Shown here piece after piece: positions 7,172 to 19,427 of a DNA stretch of 64,000 bases. The position numbers and the translations under genes were made by a program. Under the pieces are notes generated by a model. The model did not search any database, was not told the origin of the DNA, and worked only from the letters and a program-made list of their open reading frames with translations. Position 1 is the first letter of the stretch; each line of letters starts with the position of its first letter. The stretch spans positions 1 through 64,000 of the forward strand of contig CANIEM010000003.1 of the NCBI GenBank assembly GCA_947466515.1. Direction: 5' to 3'. Source of the DNA: Verrucomicrobia subdivision 6 bacterium. GTDB taxonomy: Bacteria; Verrucomicrobiota; Verrucomicrobiia; Methylacidiphilales; Verrucolacustridaceae.

Positions 7172-9949
7172 ATGATGAAGCGTACTTTTCTGGGTTGGGA
7201 GGAGCCGGTGCTCGTGGCTACGGCCAAATGGTTACTGGCCAACTTTAAGGATTTATCGGACGTAAAGGTCGTGGTGCGTGGATCTCGTGCAGGCAGACGT
7301 CTTCTGGAAAGGTTGGCGGTCGAGGCGGATAAAATGAAACGCCCCTTATTCCTGCCTCAAATATCGACGATTGCGCAGGTGGTGGAAGGTCTTTTCGATG
7401 CACCCGAGGGAATTCTGCCTTCAGCATCGGATCTCGTACAAAAGTTAGCCTGGATGGAGGCGCTCCGCCGATTGCCCAAAGGGGAGAAATCCAAGCTGTT
7501 TGTCCTGCCTGAGGGAATCGGGCAAGGCGGTGATCCCGAACTTCTTCTCGGTAGTCGGCTCCAGAAACTGTGGAACGAGTTGGGGGGAGAGGGTCGATCG
7601 TTTGCGGATGTGGGGCGCATGATTCAGGAGAAAATGCCCGAAGCTCCTGAATCGGAGTCGGAACGCTGGCATCTCTTGGAGGAGGTTCATCGAGATTATG
7701 GGAAAATATTAAATAAGTTAGGGTGGATGGATCCGGCCGAGCGAAGAAACCTTTTAGCGGACAAGGGAAAGGTCAAAGACGTACAGGTAGTCTTGGTAGG
7801 GGTGGTAGAGATTCTGCCCATTTTTTTGAAAATGCTGGGGGCTCTTCCGCAGTCGCCTCAAGTTCTCGTCTTCGCGCCCGAGACGGAGCAGAAGGGCTTT
7901 GACGAGTATGGGAGATTAAATGTTCAGGTTTGGGCTAAGAGAAGTAGCGGGTTGAATGGGGGTGAAATCCATCCTGTGGTGCGGGCGGCCGATCAGTCGG
8001 CCCGATTGGCAGAAATGGCCAAGAAATGGCCCGGAGCTACCTTGGCGATTCCTGAAGAAAGTGCGGTGGCTGGGATACGGGAGGCGTTGAGGGAGGGGGG
8101 AATGGATTCTCACTGGGCCGAGGGAAAGAGAATGGCGGAGGGTCGGGTGGCGACGTTTCTTCGGGCGGTGGTGGACTATGCTTCTCGAAAACCGGGCGAG
8201 GCGCCCTCTTGGGAGTCGGCTGCCCTGCTGATGCGCCATCCCGATGGATTGGGAGACCAGCTCAAAGCGTCGGCAGACTTAGATAAGTATGCGGAAGAGC
8301 ATGTGCCCGAGAAGATGGATCCTCCCCTAGGAAGTCTTGAGGGAGAGTGGGTGGCAAAACTGGAGAGAAAGATCGGTTTCGTCCCGGCAGTGGAAAGTGC
8401 CTCGAGTCAGGCTAGCAAGACTACGCAAATGCTCTCGCACGTTTATGGATCGTTGGAGGTGAATGTCGATATGCCCTCGGGACGGATGATGCGGGACTCT
8501 TTGCAGAAGGCCCGAAAAGTGATGGCAGAGCTAGGGTCGTGCTCATTGCCCTACTTAGAAAAGATTGGGGCAGCCGATTATTTGCGGCTGGTACTTTCTG
8601 AGATGGAGGATTGTCAGGTTCCGGAGTCTGCCGGAGCAGGAGCGGTGGAGATGGTGGGATGGCTCGAGTTGGCGGAGGAAGATTCGCCTTCGGTTGCGGT
8701 GGCCTCGTTCCATGAAGGGGCTGTGCCGACAAGTGTGACCTCGGACGAGTTTCTGCCAGGGAATTTGCGGGAGATCTTAGGGGTGAACGATAATGAGAGG
8801 CGGTTGGCACGCGACGCTTATGCTTTGGCGGTGATTCTAGGAACCCGAGCGGGGGGCCGTGGAATTGTCGGGTTAGTTGTGCCTTCGTTTAATTCAGCGG
8901 GAGATCCTGTGAAGCCGAGTCGGCTGCTTCTGGGCGGTCTCCAAGGAGAAAGTCTGGCGGCACGAGTGCTGGCTTTAACGGAAAAAGAGAATCAGGAGAA
9001 GAAATTCGAACGGTTAGCGAGCGGCCGTGGTTTTGGAGCCCTGCCTGCAGGGCAAGAGAAGATAAGCCGAGTTTCTGTAACCGGTTTTCGAGATTACCTG
9101 ATGAGTCCCCGCTACTTTTATTTTTCGAAGGTTTTGAGGTTGGGGACAGTAGAGGATGAGCCGGGAGAACTTTCGGCAGCGGGGTTCGGCACTTTGATTC
9201 ATCGGGTAGCAGGGTCCTTTGCCAGGGAAGTGGGTCTGCGCGAGAGCATCCGAGAGGAGGAGATCTTCGCATTTCTTCAAGCGGAGCTGAATCGTCTTGC
9301 GAAAGAGCGTTTTCGAAAAGAGCCGAAAGCGGCGGTGGGCTGGCAGTTGGAGTTAGCAGAGGAGAGGTTGAAGGCTTTTGCTCGGGTTCAGGCAAGGGAG
9401 CGGGCCGCGGGATGGAAAATCGTTCTGACGGAGGATGAGGGAGTGAAGAAAAATCCCGCTGAGATCGATCTAAAGGATTCTCAGGGTAGGAGTCTGACGG
9501 TTTATGGGCGTCCCGATCGGATGGATCGAAATGAGCAGACGGGCCGTTGGAGGATTGTGGATATTAAGACGAGTGCCACACCGAAAACTCCCGAGCGAGC
9601 CCATCAGCAAGCGGATGGGACGTGGAAAGATCTGCAAATGCCCTTGTACCGGGAGTTAGCGCCGCTCGTCTTGGGAGGGGAAGGTAAGGATTGGGATGCG
9701 GGGAAGTGTGATCTTGTTTATTTTCAACTACCGAAGGATGTAGATAAATCGGGTATTTCGAAACCGATGGAGGAGAGCACGGTCCTGGAAGCACTGGAGA
9801 AAGCAAAAGAGGTGGTGGGTTCGATCTTGGATGGGAAGTGGGATGAAATTGGAGAGCTGGACACGGAGATGACTCATCCGACATTTTTGGCGTTGTGCGG
9901 ACTGGCGGGGATACCACAGAGCGTGCCGGACGAGGAGGCGGAGGAGTGA
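7172..9949 (+). CDS. addB: AddB-like nuclease/inactive helicase subunit
   Basis: Partner of AddA in the AddAB helicase-nuclease that processes double-strand DNA ends for RecA-dependent repair. 925 residues. The N-terminus has a degenerate nucleotide-binding motif (VRGSRAGRRLLERL) as in other AddB proteins, and the C-terminal third carries a PD-(D/E)XK nuclease core: GRPDRMDR near residue 779 and IVDIKTS near 794. Canonical AddB has an Fe-S cluster, with one cysteine in a CP motif before the nuclease core and three at the C-terminus; here the position reads YLMSPRYFYF (about 642) and no C-terminal cysteine cluster is seen. ATG 7172 follows AGGATAGGG. addA overlaps its stop by one base. Confidence 0.85.
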   Translation: MMKRTFLGWEEPVLVATAKWLLANFKDLSDVKVVVRGSRAGRRLLERLAVEADKMKRPLFLPQISTIAQVVEGLFDAPEGILPSASDLVQKLAWMEALRRLPKGEKSKLFVLPEGIGQGGDPELLLGSRLQKLWNELGGEGRSFADVGRMIQEKMPEAPESESERWHLLEEVHRDYGKILNKLGWMDPAERRNLLADKGKVKDVQVVLVGVVEILPIFLKMLGALPQSPQVLVFAPETEQKGFDEYGRLNVQVWAKRSSGLNGGEIHPVVRAADQSARLAEMAKKWPGATLAIPEESAVAGIREALREGGMDSHWAEGKRMAEGRVATFLRAVVDYASRKPGEAPSWESAALLMRHPDGLGDQLKASADLDKYAEEHVPEKMDPPLGSLEGEWVAKLERKIGFVPAVESASSQASKTTQMLSHVYGSLEVNVDMPSGRMMRDSLQKARKVMAELGSCSLPYLEKIGAADYLRLVLSEMEDCQVPESAGAGAVEMVGWLELAEEDSPSVAVASFHEGAVPTSVTSDEFLPGNLREILGVNDNERRLARDAYALAVILGTRAGGRGIVGLVVPSFNSAGDPVKPSRLLLGGLQGESLAARVLALTEKENQEKKFERLASGRGFGALPAGQEKISRVSVTGFRDYLMSPRYFYFSKVLRLGTVEDEPGELSAAGFGTLIHRVAGSFAREVGLRESIREEEIFAFLQAELNRLAKERFRKEPKAAVGWQLELAEERLKAFARVQARERAAGWKIVLTEDEGVKKNPAEIDLKDSQGRSLTVYGRPDRMDRNEQTGRWRIVDIKTSATPKTPERAHQQADGTWKDLQMPLYRELAPLVLGGEGKDWDAGKCDLVYFQLPKDVDKSGISKPMEESTVLEALEKAKEVVGSILDGKWDEIGELDTEMTHPTFLALCGLAGIPQSVPDEEAEE

Positions 9950-12900
9950 TGAAGAAGCCTACTTCGAACTCGACTCTGATTTCGGCTTCGGCGGGAAGCG
10001 GAAAGACGTATCAACTGGCGGGCCGGTTTCTGCGGATTCTATTAGAAAAGGATTCGAATGGGGGGCGAGTCGATCCCACGACTGTCTTGGCGACTACTTT
10101 TACACGGGCGGCCGCGGGGGAGATTCTTTCTCGGGTTTTAGGTTGGCTGGCTCGAGCGGTCTTTGATGCAGGAAAAAGGAGGGAACTCGGGGCGGTAGCG
10201 GGGGGAAAGAAAGAGCCTTCGGTGGGGGAGTGTGCTGCGGTGCTGGAGGAACTGACGCAACGAATGCATCGTCTACAAATCGGAACGATGGACGGTATCT
10301 TTGCCAAGGTGGCGCGCTCTTTCGGTCCTTCTGTTGGATTGCCTCCTACTTGGACGATTGCACTTGGAGAAAAGTCGGTGGAGTTAGCCGAGGCAGCGGT
10401 CGACACTCTTTTGGAAGGAGGATCTGGGCTGCGAATTCGCAAAGCGTGGAGGAAGTTTAAGGGAAAGGCGCCAGCCTTAGGATTACGCATCCAATTGATG
10501 GAAACTTTCGAGGAGTTGCGCTTGGATTTGCGGGGAATTCAGAGTGATGGCACGTGGGAAAAGGATGGTGGACCTGTTCGATTGAGTGAGGAAGAGGTGA
10601 TTCGCTTGAGAACGTTTTTGAGTGGATTCGTTTCTCCTGCCACCCGCTATTGGCCAGACAATTTAGAGAAGATCAAGCAGGCGCTGGTCACACCCCCAAG
10701 GCTGGTGGATATGCTAGAATTGAGCATTTTACGGAAGATGGCGTTGGGCGAAACGAAGTTCGATAAGGCGCAAATTCCTGGCTCGTTCGTGGAGGCTTTC
10801 TCGGTGGTAGTGCAAAAGGCAAAGAAGGAGATGGTTCGGTTACACTGCGTGCGGGAGTCGGCTCTGGTGGATTTGGCGACTGAGTATGACAAGGCGCGTT
10901 CGGCTCAGTCGTACTTATCCGCGTCGTACACCTTTCGGGAGGTGGAGGCGGCGGCGTTGCGGGCGGCGGCGGGGCGGAAGTCTGACGACCTCTATTTTCG
11001 GTTGGATGGGAGGATTGCTCATCTTTTACTGGATGAGTTCCAGGATACTAGTCGGGGGCAGTTCGGCTTCTTTCAGCCCATCTTGGATGAGACCGCTGGA
11101 AAGGGGGGACATGTTCTGGTGGTGGGTGATCGGAAGCAGTCGATTTACGGGTGGCGTGGATCGGATCCTCGTTTGCTGAAGGATGTGGAGGCGATCTTGC
11201 CAGGGGTAGAGCGGGAGTCCTTGAGTGAGAGTTATCGTTCGAGCGAGGCGGTTTTGCAGGCGGTGGATAAGGCCTTCCATGAAATCGATAAGTCAGAGCT
11301 TTTCCGAAAGAAGGACAATCCAAAACCTGAACTCGCGGCGGCGGCAGAAAGTTGGAAAGAGGAGTACAAGGCTCACCAGTCTTCTTCGTCGGCTGCATCG
11401 CAATCGGGTCAGGTGGTGCTGTTTGTCTGCTCGGGTGGGTCTTCGGATGAGGTGAAGGCGGTTGTGCGAAGCAAAGTGGTGGAGCGAGGCGAGGCTCACA
11501 GCCAGAAAGGGACGGAAAGTTTAGGGATTCTATGTAGGACCCATGCATTGATTCCGGGGATTTTGGCGGAGTTGAAGGCGCGTGGGATCGAAGCAAGCGG
11601 AGAGGGTGGGAACCCGCTGAGCGACAGTGCTGGGGTGGAGATGATCTTGTCTTTGCTAACTTGGGCGGATCATCCGGGTCATAGTGCAGGGCGTTACCAT
11701 GTTTGTGCGGGAGGGATGGCGGACGTCTTTGGATGTGGCCAGGTATCGCCCGTGTCGAAAGAGAAAGATGAGGGAGCGATGGAGTTTTTAACGGAGTTAA
11801 GACGCGAGATTGTGGAAAAGGGTTTGGCAGAAGTTTTGGCCACGTGGATTGCGAAGAAGAAGTGGCGGGAGGCGGGAACGGCACACGATCAGATGCGATG
11901 TGCGCAACTTGTGGAGTTGGCACGGGGATTTGATGAAGAGGGTGGGGGACGACTAGCCCGATTTGTGCGCAAGGTGCGGACGGAGAGGGTGGAAAATCCT
12001 AGAGCCTCTCAGGTGAGGGTGATGACGGTGCATGGAGCGAAGGGGCTAGAATTCGATCGGGTGATTTTGGCTGATCTGGATCGTGGGTTAAGTGCGAGGG
12101 GCGGAGACAAAGTTAAGGTTCGGGTTCGAGAAGGTAAGGCGGAGATTGTCCCTAGTGAGACGGATGCGGAGTTGATGGGATGTGTCGACAGGTGTCACGA
12201 GGTCAAAGGGGAAGAGTTTATGGACTCTTTGAGTGTGCTTTATGTGGGGCTAACGCGGGCGAGGCGGGATTTAGAAGTGGTGGTGGGAGGACCTCGGAGC
12301 AGGGAAAATTTGAGTTTGGGAAAGATTTTGCGAAGTCAGTGGGGTTGGTCGGAAGGTGAAACGGAGGGAGAGTTGAAGGTGACCGAATCGAAGGGGAAAG
12401 ATTTTAATAAGGCAGAAAGGGCGACTGTGCCAAAGGATATTGGGGTGGCGGAGGCGGTTGGGGTTGCGCCACGGAAGCCGGAGGAGCGACTTGGATTGGA
12501 AAGTCCTTCTGCGCGGGAGGGGGGAGGAAAGGTGAAGTTGTCTCACGTCATTTCGCAAGGAAGTGGACGGGCTTTGGATAAAGGAACACGAATTCATTCG
12601 TGGCTGAGCAAGATCGAGTGGGTTGAGGGGAAAGTTCCTGATTCAAAGTGTTGGGTAAGGGAGGCGCCGGAGTTGTGGTGGGGGATGGATCGTGCGGAGG
12701 TGGAAAGAGAGGCATTGGAAGTGGCCGGACAGGTAGGAAAGGAGATCAGCTGGGTCTTTGACCTAAAGGAGTGGAAGAAGAAGTGGGTGGGTGTGGAGAA
12801 GTTGGAGGTTTGGAGGGAAAAGAGCTTTGCGGTGGTCTGGGAGAGGGAGGGGAAAAGTGAGGTTTTGACGGGAACATTCGATCGGGTGGTGGTGGGACGA

Positions 12901-13107
12901 GATGGAAAGGGAGGGGTGGTAGGGGCTGAGGTGGTGGATTATAAAACCGATCGGTTGGAGGGGGAGAAGGAGAAAGAGGAGCGGGCAGAATATTATAGGC
13001 CGCAATTGGAGGCGTATGCGGCGGCCGTGGCGAAGCTAACTGGGTTGCCGATGGGGAAAGTAACGACTCGATTGGTTTGGGTTGAGGTGTCGGCGACCCG
13101 CGAATGA
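9949..13107 (+). CDS. addA: AddA-like UvrD-type helicase-nuclease
   Basis: Motor and nuclease subunit of AddAB, a superfamily 1A helicase. About 1052 residues. Motifs in order: Walker A SASAGSGKTYQL (about 11-22), DEFQDT (about 362), GDRKQSIYGWRG (about 392), MTVHGAKGLEF (about 690), YVGLTRARR (about 764) and the C-terminal nuclease residues GTFDRVVVG (about 974) and VVDYKTDR (about 995). ATG 9949 overlaps the addB stop (TGATG); an earlier in-frame start at 9895 lies inside addB and is unlikely. The last third of the coding strand is very purine-rich. Confidence 0.92.
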   Translation: MKKPTSNSTLISASAGSGKTYQLAGRFLRILLEKDSNGGRVDPTTVLATTFTRAAAGEILSRVLGWLARAVFDAGKRRELGAVAGGKKEPSVGECAAVLEELTQRMHRLQIGTMDGIFAKVARSFGPSVGLPPTWTIALGEKSVELAEAAVDTLLEGGSGLRIRKAWRKFKGKAPALGLRIQLMETFEELRLDLRGIQSDGTWEKDGGPVRLSEEEVIRLRTFLSGFVSPATRYWPDNLEKIKQALVTPPRLVDMLELSILRKMALGETKFDKAQIPGSFVEAFSVVVQKAKKEMVRLHCVRESALVDLATEYDKARSAQSYLSASYTFREVEAAALRAAAGRKSDDLYFRLDGRIAHLLLDEFQDTSRGQFGFFQPILDETAGKGGHVLVVGDRKQSIYGWRGSDPRLLKDVEAILPGVERESLSESYRSSEAVLQAVDKAFHEIDKSELFRKKDNPKPELAAAAESWKEEYKAHQSSSSAASQSGQVVLFVCSGGSSDEVKAVVRSKVVERGEAHSQKGTESLGILCRTHALIPGILAELKARGIEASGEGGNPLSDSAGVEMILSLLTWADHPGHSAGRYHVCAGGMADVFGCGQVSPVSKEKDEGAMEFLTELRREIVEKGLAEVLATWIAKKKWREAGTAHDQMRCAQLVELARGFDEEGGGRLARFVRKVRTERVENPRASQVRVMTVHGAKGLEFDRVILADLDRGLSARGGDKVKVRVREGKAEIVPSETDAELMGCVDRCHEVKGEEFMDSLSVLYVGLTRARRDLEVVVGGPRSRENLSLGKILRSQWGWSEGETEGELKVTESKGKDFNKAERATVPKDIGVAEAVGVAPRKPEERLGLESPSAREGGGKVKLSHVISQGSGRALDKGTRIHSWLSKIEWVEGKVPDSKCWVREAPELWWGMDRAEVEREALEVAGQVGKEISWVFDLKEWKKKWVGVEKLEVWREKSFAVVWEREGKSEVLTGTFDRVVVGRDGKGGVVGAEVVDYKTDRLEGEKEKEERAEYYRPQLEAYAAAVAKLTGLPMGKVTTRLVWVEVSATRE

Positions 13108-13159
13108 GGAAAAGGATAGTATTGGCAAGAGGAGGCGAGCGATTGAGACTGCGAGAGCG

Positions 13160-14218
13160 ATGATTACGAAAGATCCTATTTTCCAGAAAGTGGCGGGGGG
13201 GCTGGCGATAGGCCTGCTTGGACTGGCTTGTTTAAATATTCTGCGTCCATTTTTCGGACCTCTGCTTTGGGCGGTGATTCTGACAGTGGCGGCCTGGCCG
13301 GTTTTCGTATGGATATTGAGGCTGACGGGGGGTCGGAGGGTTCTTTCCTCTGTTCTAGCGAGTGCACTGGTGGCGATTTTTTGTCTATTACCGATTACTT
13401 ATGGGCTGGGGGTAGCGGCAAAATCCTTAGGTCCGGTTTCGCAAAGGTTGATGGAGGCTTCGAGGGAGCAGATTCCCCCTGCGCCGGAGGAGTTAAAGAA
13501 GTATCCCTTTGGGAATATGGTTTTCCAGCAGTGGGACAGTTTGCACAACGACCGAGAAAAGTTCATTTCGGACATTGCGCCCTTGCTGCGTCAGGCGGCG
13601 ACACGGCTTGGCTCATTGGCGGGTCGGATTGGGGTGGGGTTACTGGAGTTTTCCTTTTCACTGGTGATCTGCGCTTTCTTTTTCCATGGAGGGGAAGATT
13701 TAACGCGAGTGGCGAGGACAACTTTGAATCGTTTGTTTGGTTCGGAGGGTAGTGATCTGCTGGAGTTGGCTGCACAGACAATTCGGAGCGTGATGCTGGG
13801 GTTGCTCGGGACGGCGGCGCTGCAGGCCGCCTTGATGTGTTTTGGGTTTTGGATGGCGGGTGTACCGCAGGTGTTGCTGCTGGGTTTTGCGGGTTTCTTT
13901 TTTGCTAGTTTACAGCTTTCGACGGCGATTGTTTGGGCTCCAGTCGTTTTCTGGTTATTCCGGGAGGACAAGATGGGGTGGGCGATTTTTACTCTGGTTT
14001 GGGGAATCGGAGTGGTGGGGTTAGTGGATAATTTTACGAAGCCATATTTGATAAGTCGGGGAACCAATCTGCCATTTGGAATTATCTTCTTAGGGGTAAT
14101 CGGTGGATTCTTGGTTTATGGATTTCTAGGAATCTTTTTCGGAGCGACCTTGATGGCAGTGGCTTATCGCCTGTTGCAGGAGTGGTTGGCGGAGGATGGC
14201 GCTCGAAAAGCGGGCTAA
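13160..14218 (+). CDS. AI-2E transporter family permease
   Basis: Polytopic membrane protein of the AI-2E transporter (PerM/YhhQ-like) family. Members export or exchange diverse solutes, so autoinducer-2 is only the family name. About 352 residues with seven or eight hydrophobic segments, including FGPLLWAVILTVAAWPVFVW early and GVIGGFLVYGFLGIFFGATL near the end. ATG 13160 is the first usable standard start after addA and has a poor ribosome binding site. A strong AGAGGAGG lies at 13128-13135, 6 bp before an in-frame ATT at 13142, which would be a rare start. An ORF start at 13082 inside addA is less likely. Confidence 0.85.
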   Translation: MITKDPIFQKVAGGLAIGLLGLACLNILRPFFGPLLWAVILTVAAWPVFVWILRLTGGRRVLSSVLASALVAIFCLLPITYGLGVAAKSLGPVSQRLMEASREQIPPAPEELKKYPFGNMVFQQWDSLHNDREKFISDIAPLLRQAATRLGSLAGRIGVGLLEFSFSLVICAFFFHGGEDLTRVARTTLNRLFGSEGSDLLELAAQTIRSVMLGLLGTAALQAALMCFGFWMAGVPQVLLLGFAGFFFASLQLSTAIVWAPVVFWLFREDKMGWAIFTLVWGIGVVGLVDNFTKPYLISRGTNLPFGIIFLGVIGGFLVYGFLGIFFGATLMAVAYRLLQEWLAEDGARKAG

Positions 14219-16933
<2,715 letters not shown>

Positions 16934-16949
16934 ACGAAAGGATATTTTT

Positions 16950-19427
16950 ATGGCTTTGGCTCGCGCTAAAATTGTTCCGATCAACGTTGCTGATGAAATG
17001 GCGAAGTCATTTCTCGACTACTCGATGTCGGTGATTATCTCGCGGGCCTTGCCGGATGCGCGTGACGGATTAAAGCCTTCTCAGCGTCGTATTCTTTACG
17101 CAATGGATGGGCTTGGGGTGCAGCCTAACCGCAAGCATGTGAAGTGCGCAAAAATTGTCGGAGAAACCATGGGTAACTTCCATCCGCACGGCGATATGGC
17201 GATTTATCCCACCTTGGTGGGGATGGGGCAGTGGTGGGGGATTCGGCATCTTTTGATTGAGGGAAGAGGTAACTTTGGTTCGATCGACGGTGATCCACCC
17301 GCTTCGATGCGGTACACCGAGGCGCGCTTGCATCATTTGGGCGCTGCCTTGATGGGGGACATGGAGAAGGACACAGTTGATTTCGTTCCAACCTACGATG
17401 AGCGGTTGACGGAGCCGGTGGTACTACCTGCGGCTTTTCCGAACTTGATTGTGAATGGCGGGACGGGGATCGCAGTGGGAATGGCGACGAATATTCCTCC
17501 TCACAATCTGGGGGAAACGATCGATGCGCTGATTGCTCTGATTGAGAATCCTAAGCTGACGGCGGACGAGATTCTTAAGATCATGCCTGGGCCTGATTTC
17601 CCGACGGGCGCTTTGATTTGCGGAAAAGAATCGATCGCCTCGTACTATAAGACGGGGCGTGGCTCGCTGAAGATGCGGGGCAAGGTTTCGGTGGAGGATG
17701 GGCGGTCGGGGAAGCAGCAGTTAGTCATTACGGAAGTTCCTTACAACGTGAATCCCGAGGAGTTGATTAAGCGGGTAGCGGAGTTGGTCGAAGAGAAGAA
17801 GTTGGAAGGAATTAGTGACGCACGCAACGAATCGGACGAATCGATCCGGATTGTTTTGGAATTGAAGAGGGACGTCATCCCGAAGGTGGTGATCAATAAC
17901 CTCTACAAGCACACAGCCTTGGAAAGTAGTTTTGGGGTGATCATGTTGGCCTTGGATGGGCGGCGACCAAAGTTGCTCCCGATGCGGGACATGTTGATTT
18001 GCTACATGGAGCATCGGCGCGAGGTGATTATTCGGAGGACTAAGTTTGATCTGAAAGTTGCTGAGGATAGGGCTCACGTTTTAGAAGGTTACAAGACAGC
18101 GCTGGATCATTTGGATGATTTCGTAAAAATTATTCGTGCTTCGAAGGATCGGCTCACGGCCCGAACGAAACTTCAACAAAAGTACAAGTTAAGCGACCGT
18201 CAGGTAGACGCGGTTCTCGAGCTTCGGCTTTATCAGTTGACTGGATTGGAACGTGAGAAGATCGAAGAGGAGTACTTGGAGTTGATTAAGCGGATTGAGG
18301 AGTTGCGCAGCATCCTAGCCAGCGAGAAAAAGGTCTATGCTTTGATCCGGAAGGAGCTGTTGGAAATTAAGGAGAAGTACGCGGACAAGCGCCGGACACA
18401 TATTGTAAAGGATGAAGGGGACATTGAGACGGAAGATCTCATCGCGAAAGAGGGAACACTGATCACTCTTTCGCACGCGGGCTATATTAAGAGAACTTCG
18501 GCGGACAGCTATCGGGCTCAGAAGCGTGGTGGCAAAGGGGTGATGGGCATGAAATCGAAAGAGGAGACAGGGAAGGATGATGAGACGGATTTCGTGGAGC
18601 ACCTTTTCTCGGCGACGACCCACGATTATCTAATGTTTTTCACAAGCACAGGGCGTGTTTATGTGGAAAAGGTTTATGAGATTCCTGAAATGGGGCGGAC
18701 GGCACGAGGAAAGTCGATTGCCAACGTATTGGCTTTGCAGGCTGGTGAGAAAATTGCGGCTCTGATCTGTGTGAAGGAGTTCACCGATAAACAGCACTTG
18801 GTTATGGCAACGTCCTCGGGGATCGTGAAAAAGACTAACCTCTCTGATTATGCCAACTATCGGAAGGGCGGCATCATTGGGATTAAAATTGAAAGCGGTG
18901 ATGAGCTGATTGGTTGCGCGTTGACCTCGGGGACCCAGGAAATTGTTTTAGTGACTTCCGAAGGAATGAGCCTGCGTTTTCATGAAGATCAGCTTCGTGA
19001 TCAGGGCAGGGCGACGGTTGGGGTGTACGGAATCCGTCCTGAGAAGAAGGATAAAGTGGTAGGGGCAGCGATTGTGGATCCGAAGGCCACTTTGTTGGTG
19101 GTCGGTGATAACGGGGTGGGTAAGAGGACTTCCTTTGATGATTACCGAAGTCAAACCCGTGGCGGTAAGGGTATTATCACAATGAAGACCACGGATAAGA
19201 CTGGAGCGGTTGCTGGTGCGATATCGGTAAAAGAGGATGATGAGATCATGCTGATCACAAATAAAGGTCAGATGGTACGAACCAAGGTGAAGGATATTCG
19301 GGAATCGGGTCGAAACACCCAAGGAGTTTACTTAGTGCGACTGGAAAAAGGTGATCGGTTACACGGAGTAGCGCGGGTGGTGGAAACGGACGAGAAAGAC
19401 GAAGAGCAGCTCGAATTAGGTACGTGA
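16950..19427 (+). CDS. gyrA: DNA gyrase subunit A
   Basis: Breakage-reunion subunit of gyrase. 825 residues. The catalytic tyrosine sits in SMRYTEARL (about residue 121), and the quinolone region reads PHGDMAIY. The C-terminal DNA-wrapping beta-pinwheel has the GyrA-box QKRGGKG (about 522) and further blade motifs such as GRTARGKSI, YRKGGIIGIK, QTRGGKGI and SGRNTQGVY, supporting gyrase rather than topoisomerase IV. GAAAGGA lies about 8 bp before ATG 16950. The downstream phosphoesterase starts inside its stop codon (GTGA). Confidence 0.97.
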   Translation: MALARAKIVPINVADEMAKSFLDYSMSVIISRALPDARDGLKPSQRRILYAMDGLGVQPNRKHVKCAKIVGETMGNFHPHGDMAIYPTLVGMGQWWGIRHLLIEGRGNFGSIDGDPPASMRYTEARLHHLGAALMGDMEKDTVDFVPTYDERLTEPVVLPAAFPNLIVNGGTGIAVGMATNIPPHNLGETIDALIALIENPKLTADEILKIMPGPDFPTGALICGKESIASYYKTGRGSLKMRGKVSVEDGRSGKQQLVITEVPYNVNPEELIKRVAELVEEKKLEGISDARNESDESIRIVLELKRDVIPKVVINNLYKHTALESSFGVIMLALDGRRPKLLPMRDMLICYMEHRREVIIRRTKFDLKVAEDRAHVLEGYKTALDHLDDFVKIIRASKDRLTARTKLQQKYKLSDRQVDAVLELRLYQLTGLEREKIEEEYLELIKRIEELRSILASEKKVYALIRKELLEIKEKYADKRRTHIVKDEGDIETEDLIAKEGTLITLSHAGYIKRTSADSYRAQKRGGKGVMGMKSKEETGKDDETDFVEHLFSATTHDYLMFFTSTGRVYVEKVYEIPEMGRTARGKSIANVLALQAGEKIAALICVKEFTDKQHLVMATSSGIVKKTNLSDYANYRKGGIIGIKIESGDELIGCALTSGTQEIVLVTSEGMSLRFHEDQLRDQGRATVGVYGIRPEKKDKVVGAAIVDPKATLLVVGDNGVGKRTSFDDYRSQTRGGKGIITMKTTDKTGAVAGAISVKEDDEIMLITNKGQMVRTKVKDIRESGRNTQGVYLVRLEKGDRLHGVARVVETDEKDEEQLELGT

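Noticed and set aside
13228-13752. 174-residue plus-strand ORF
   Set aside because: Out-of-frame shadow of the AI-2E-family permease, which has clear membrane helices.
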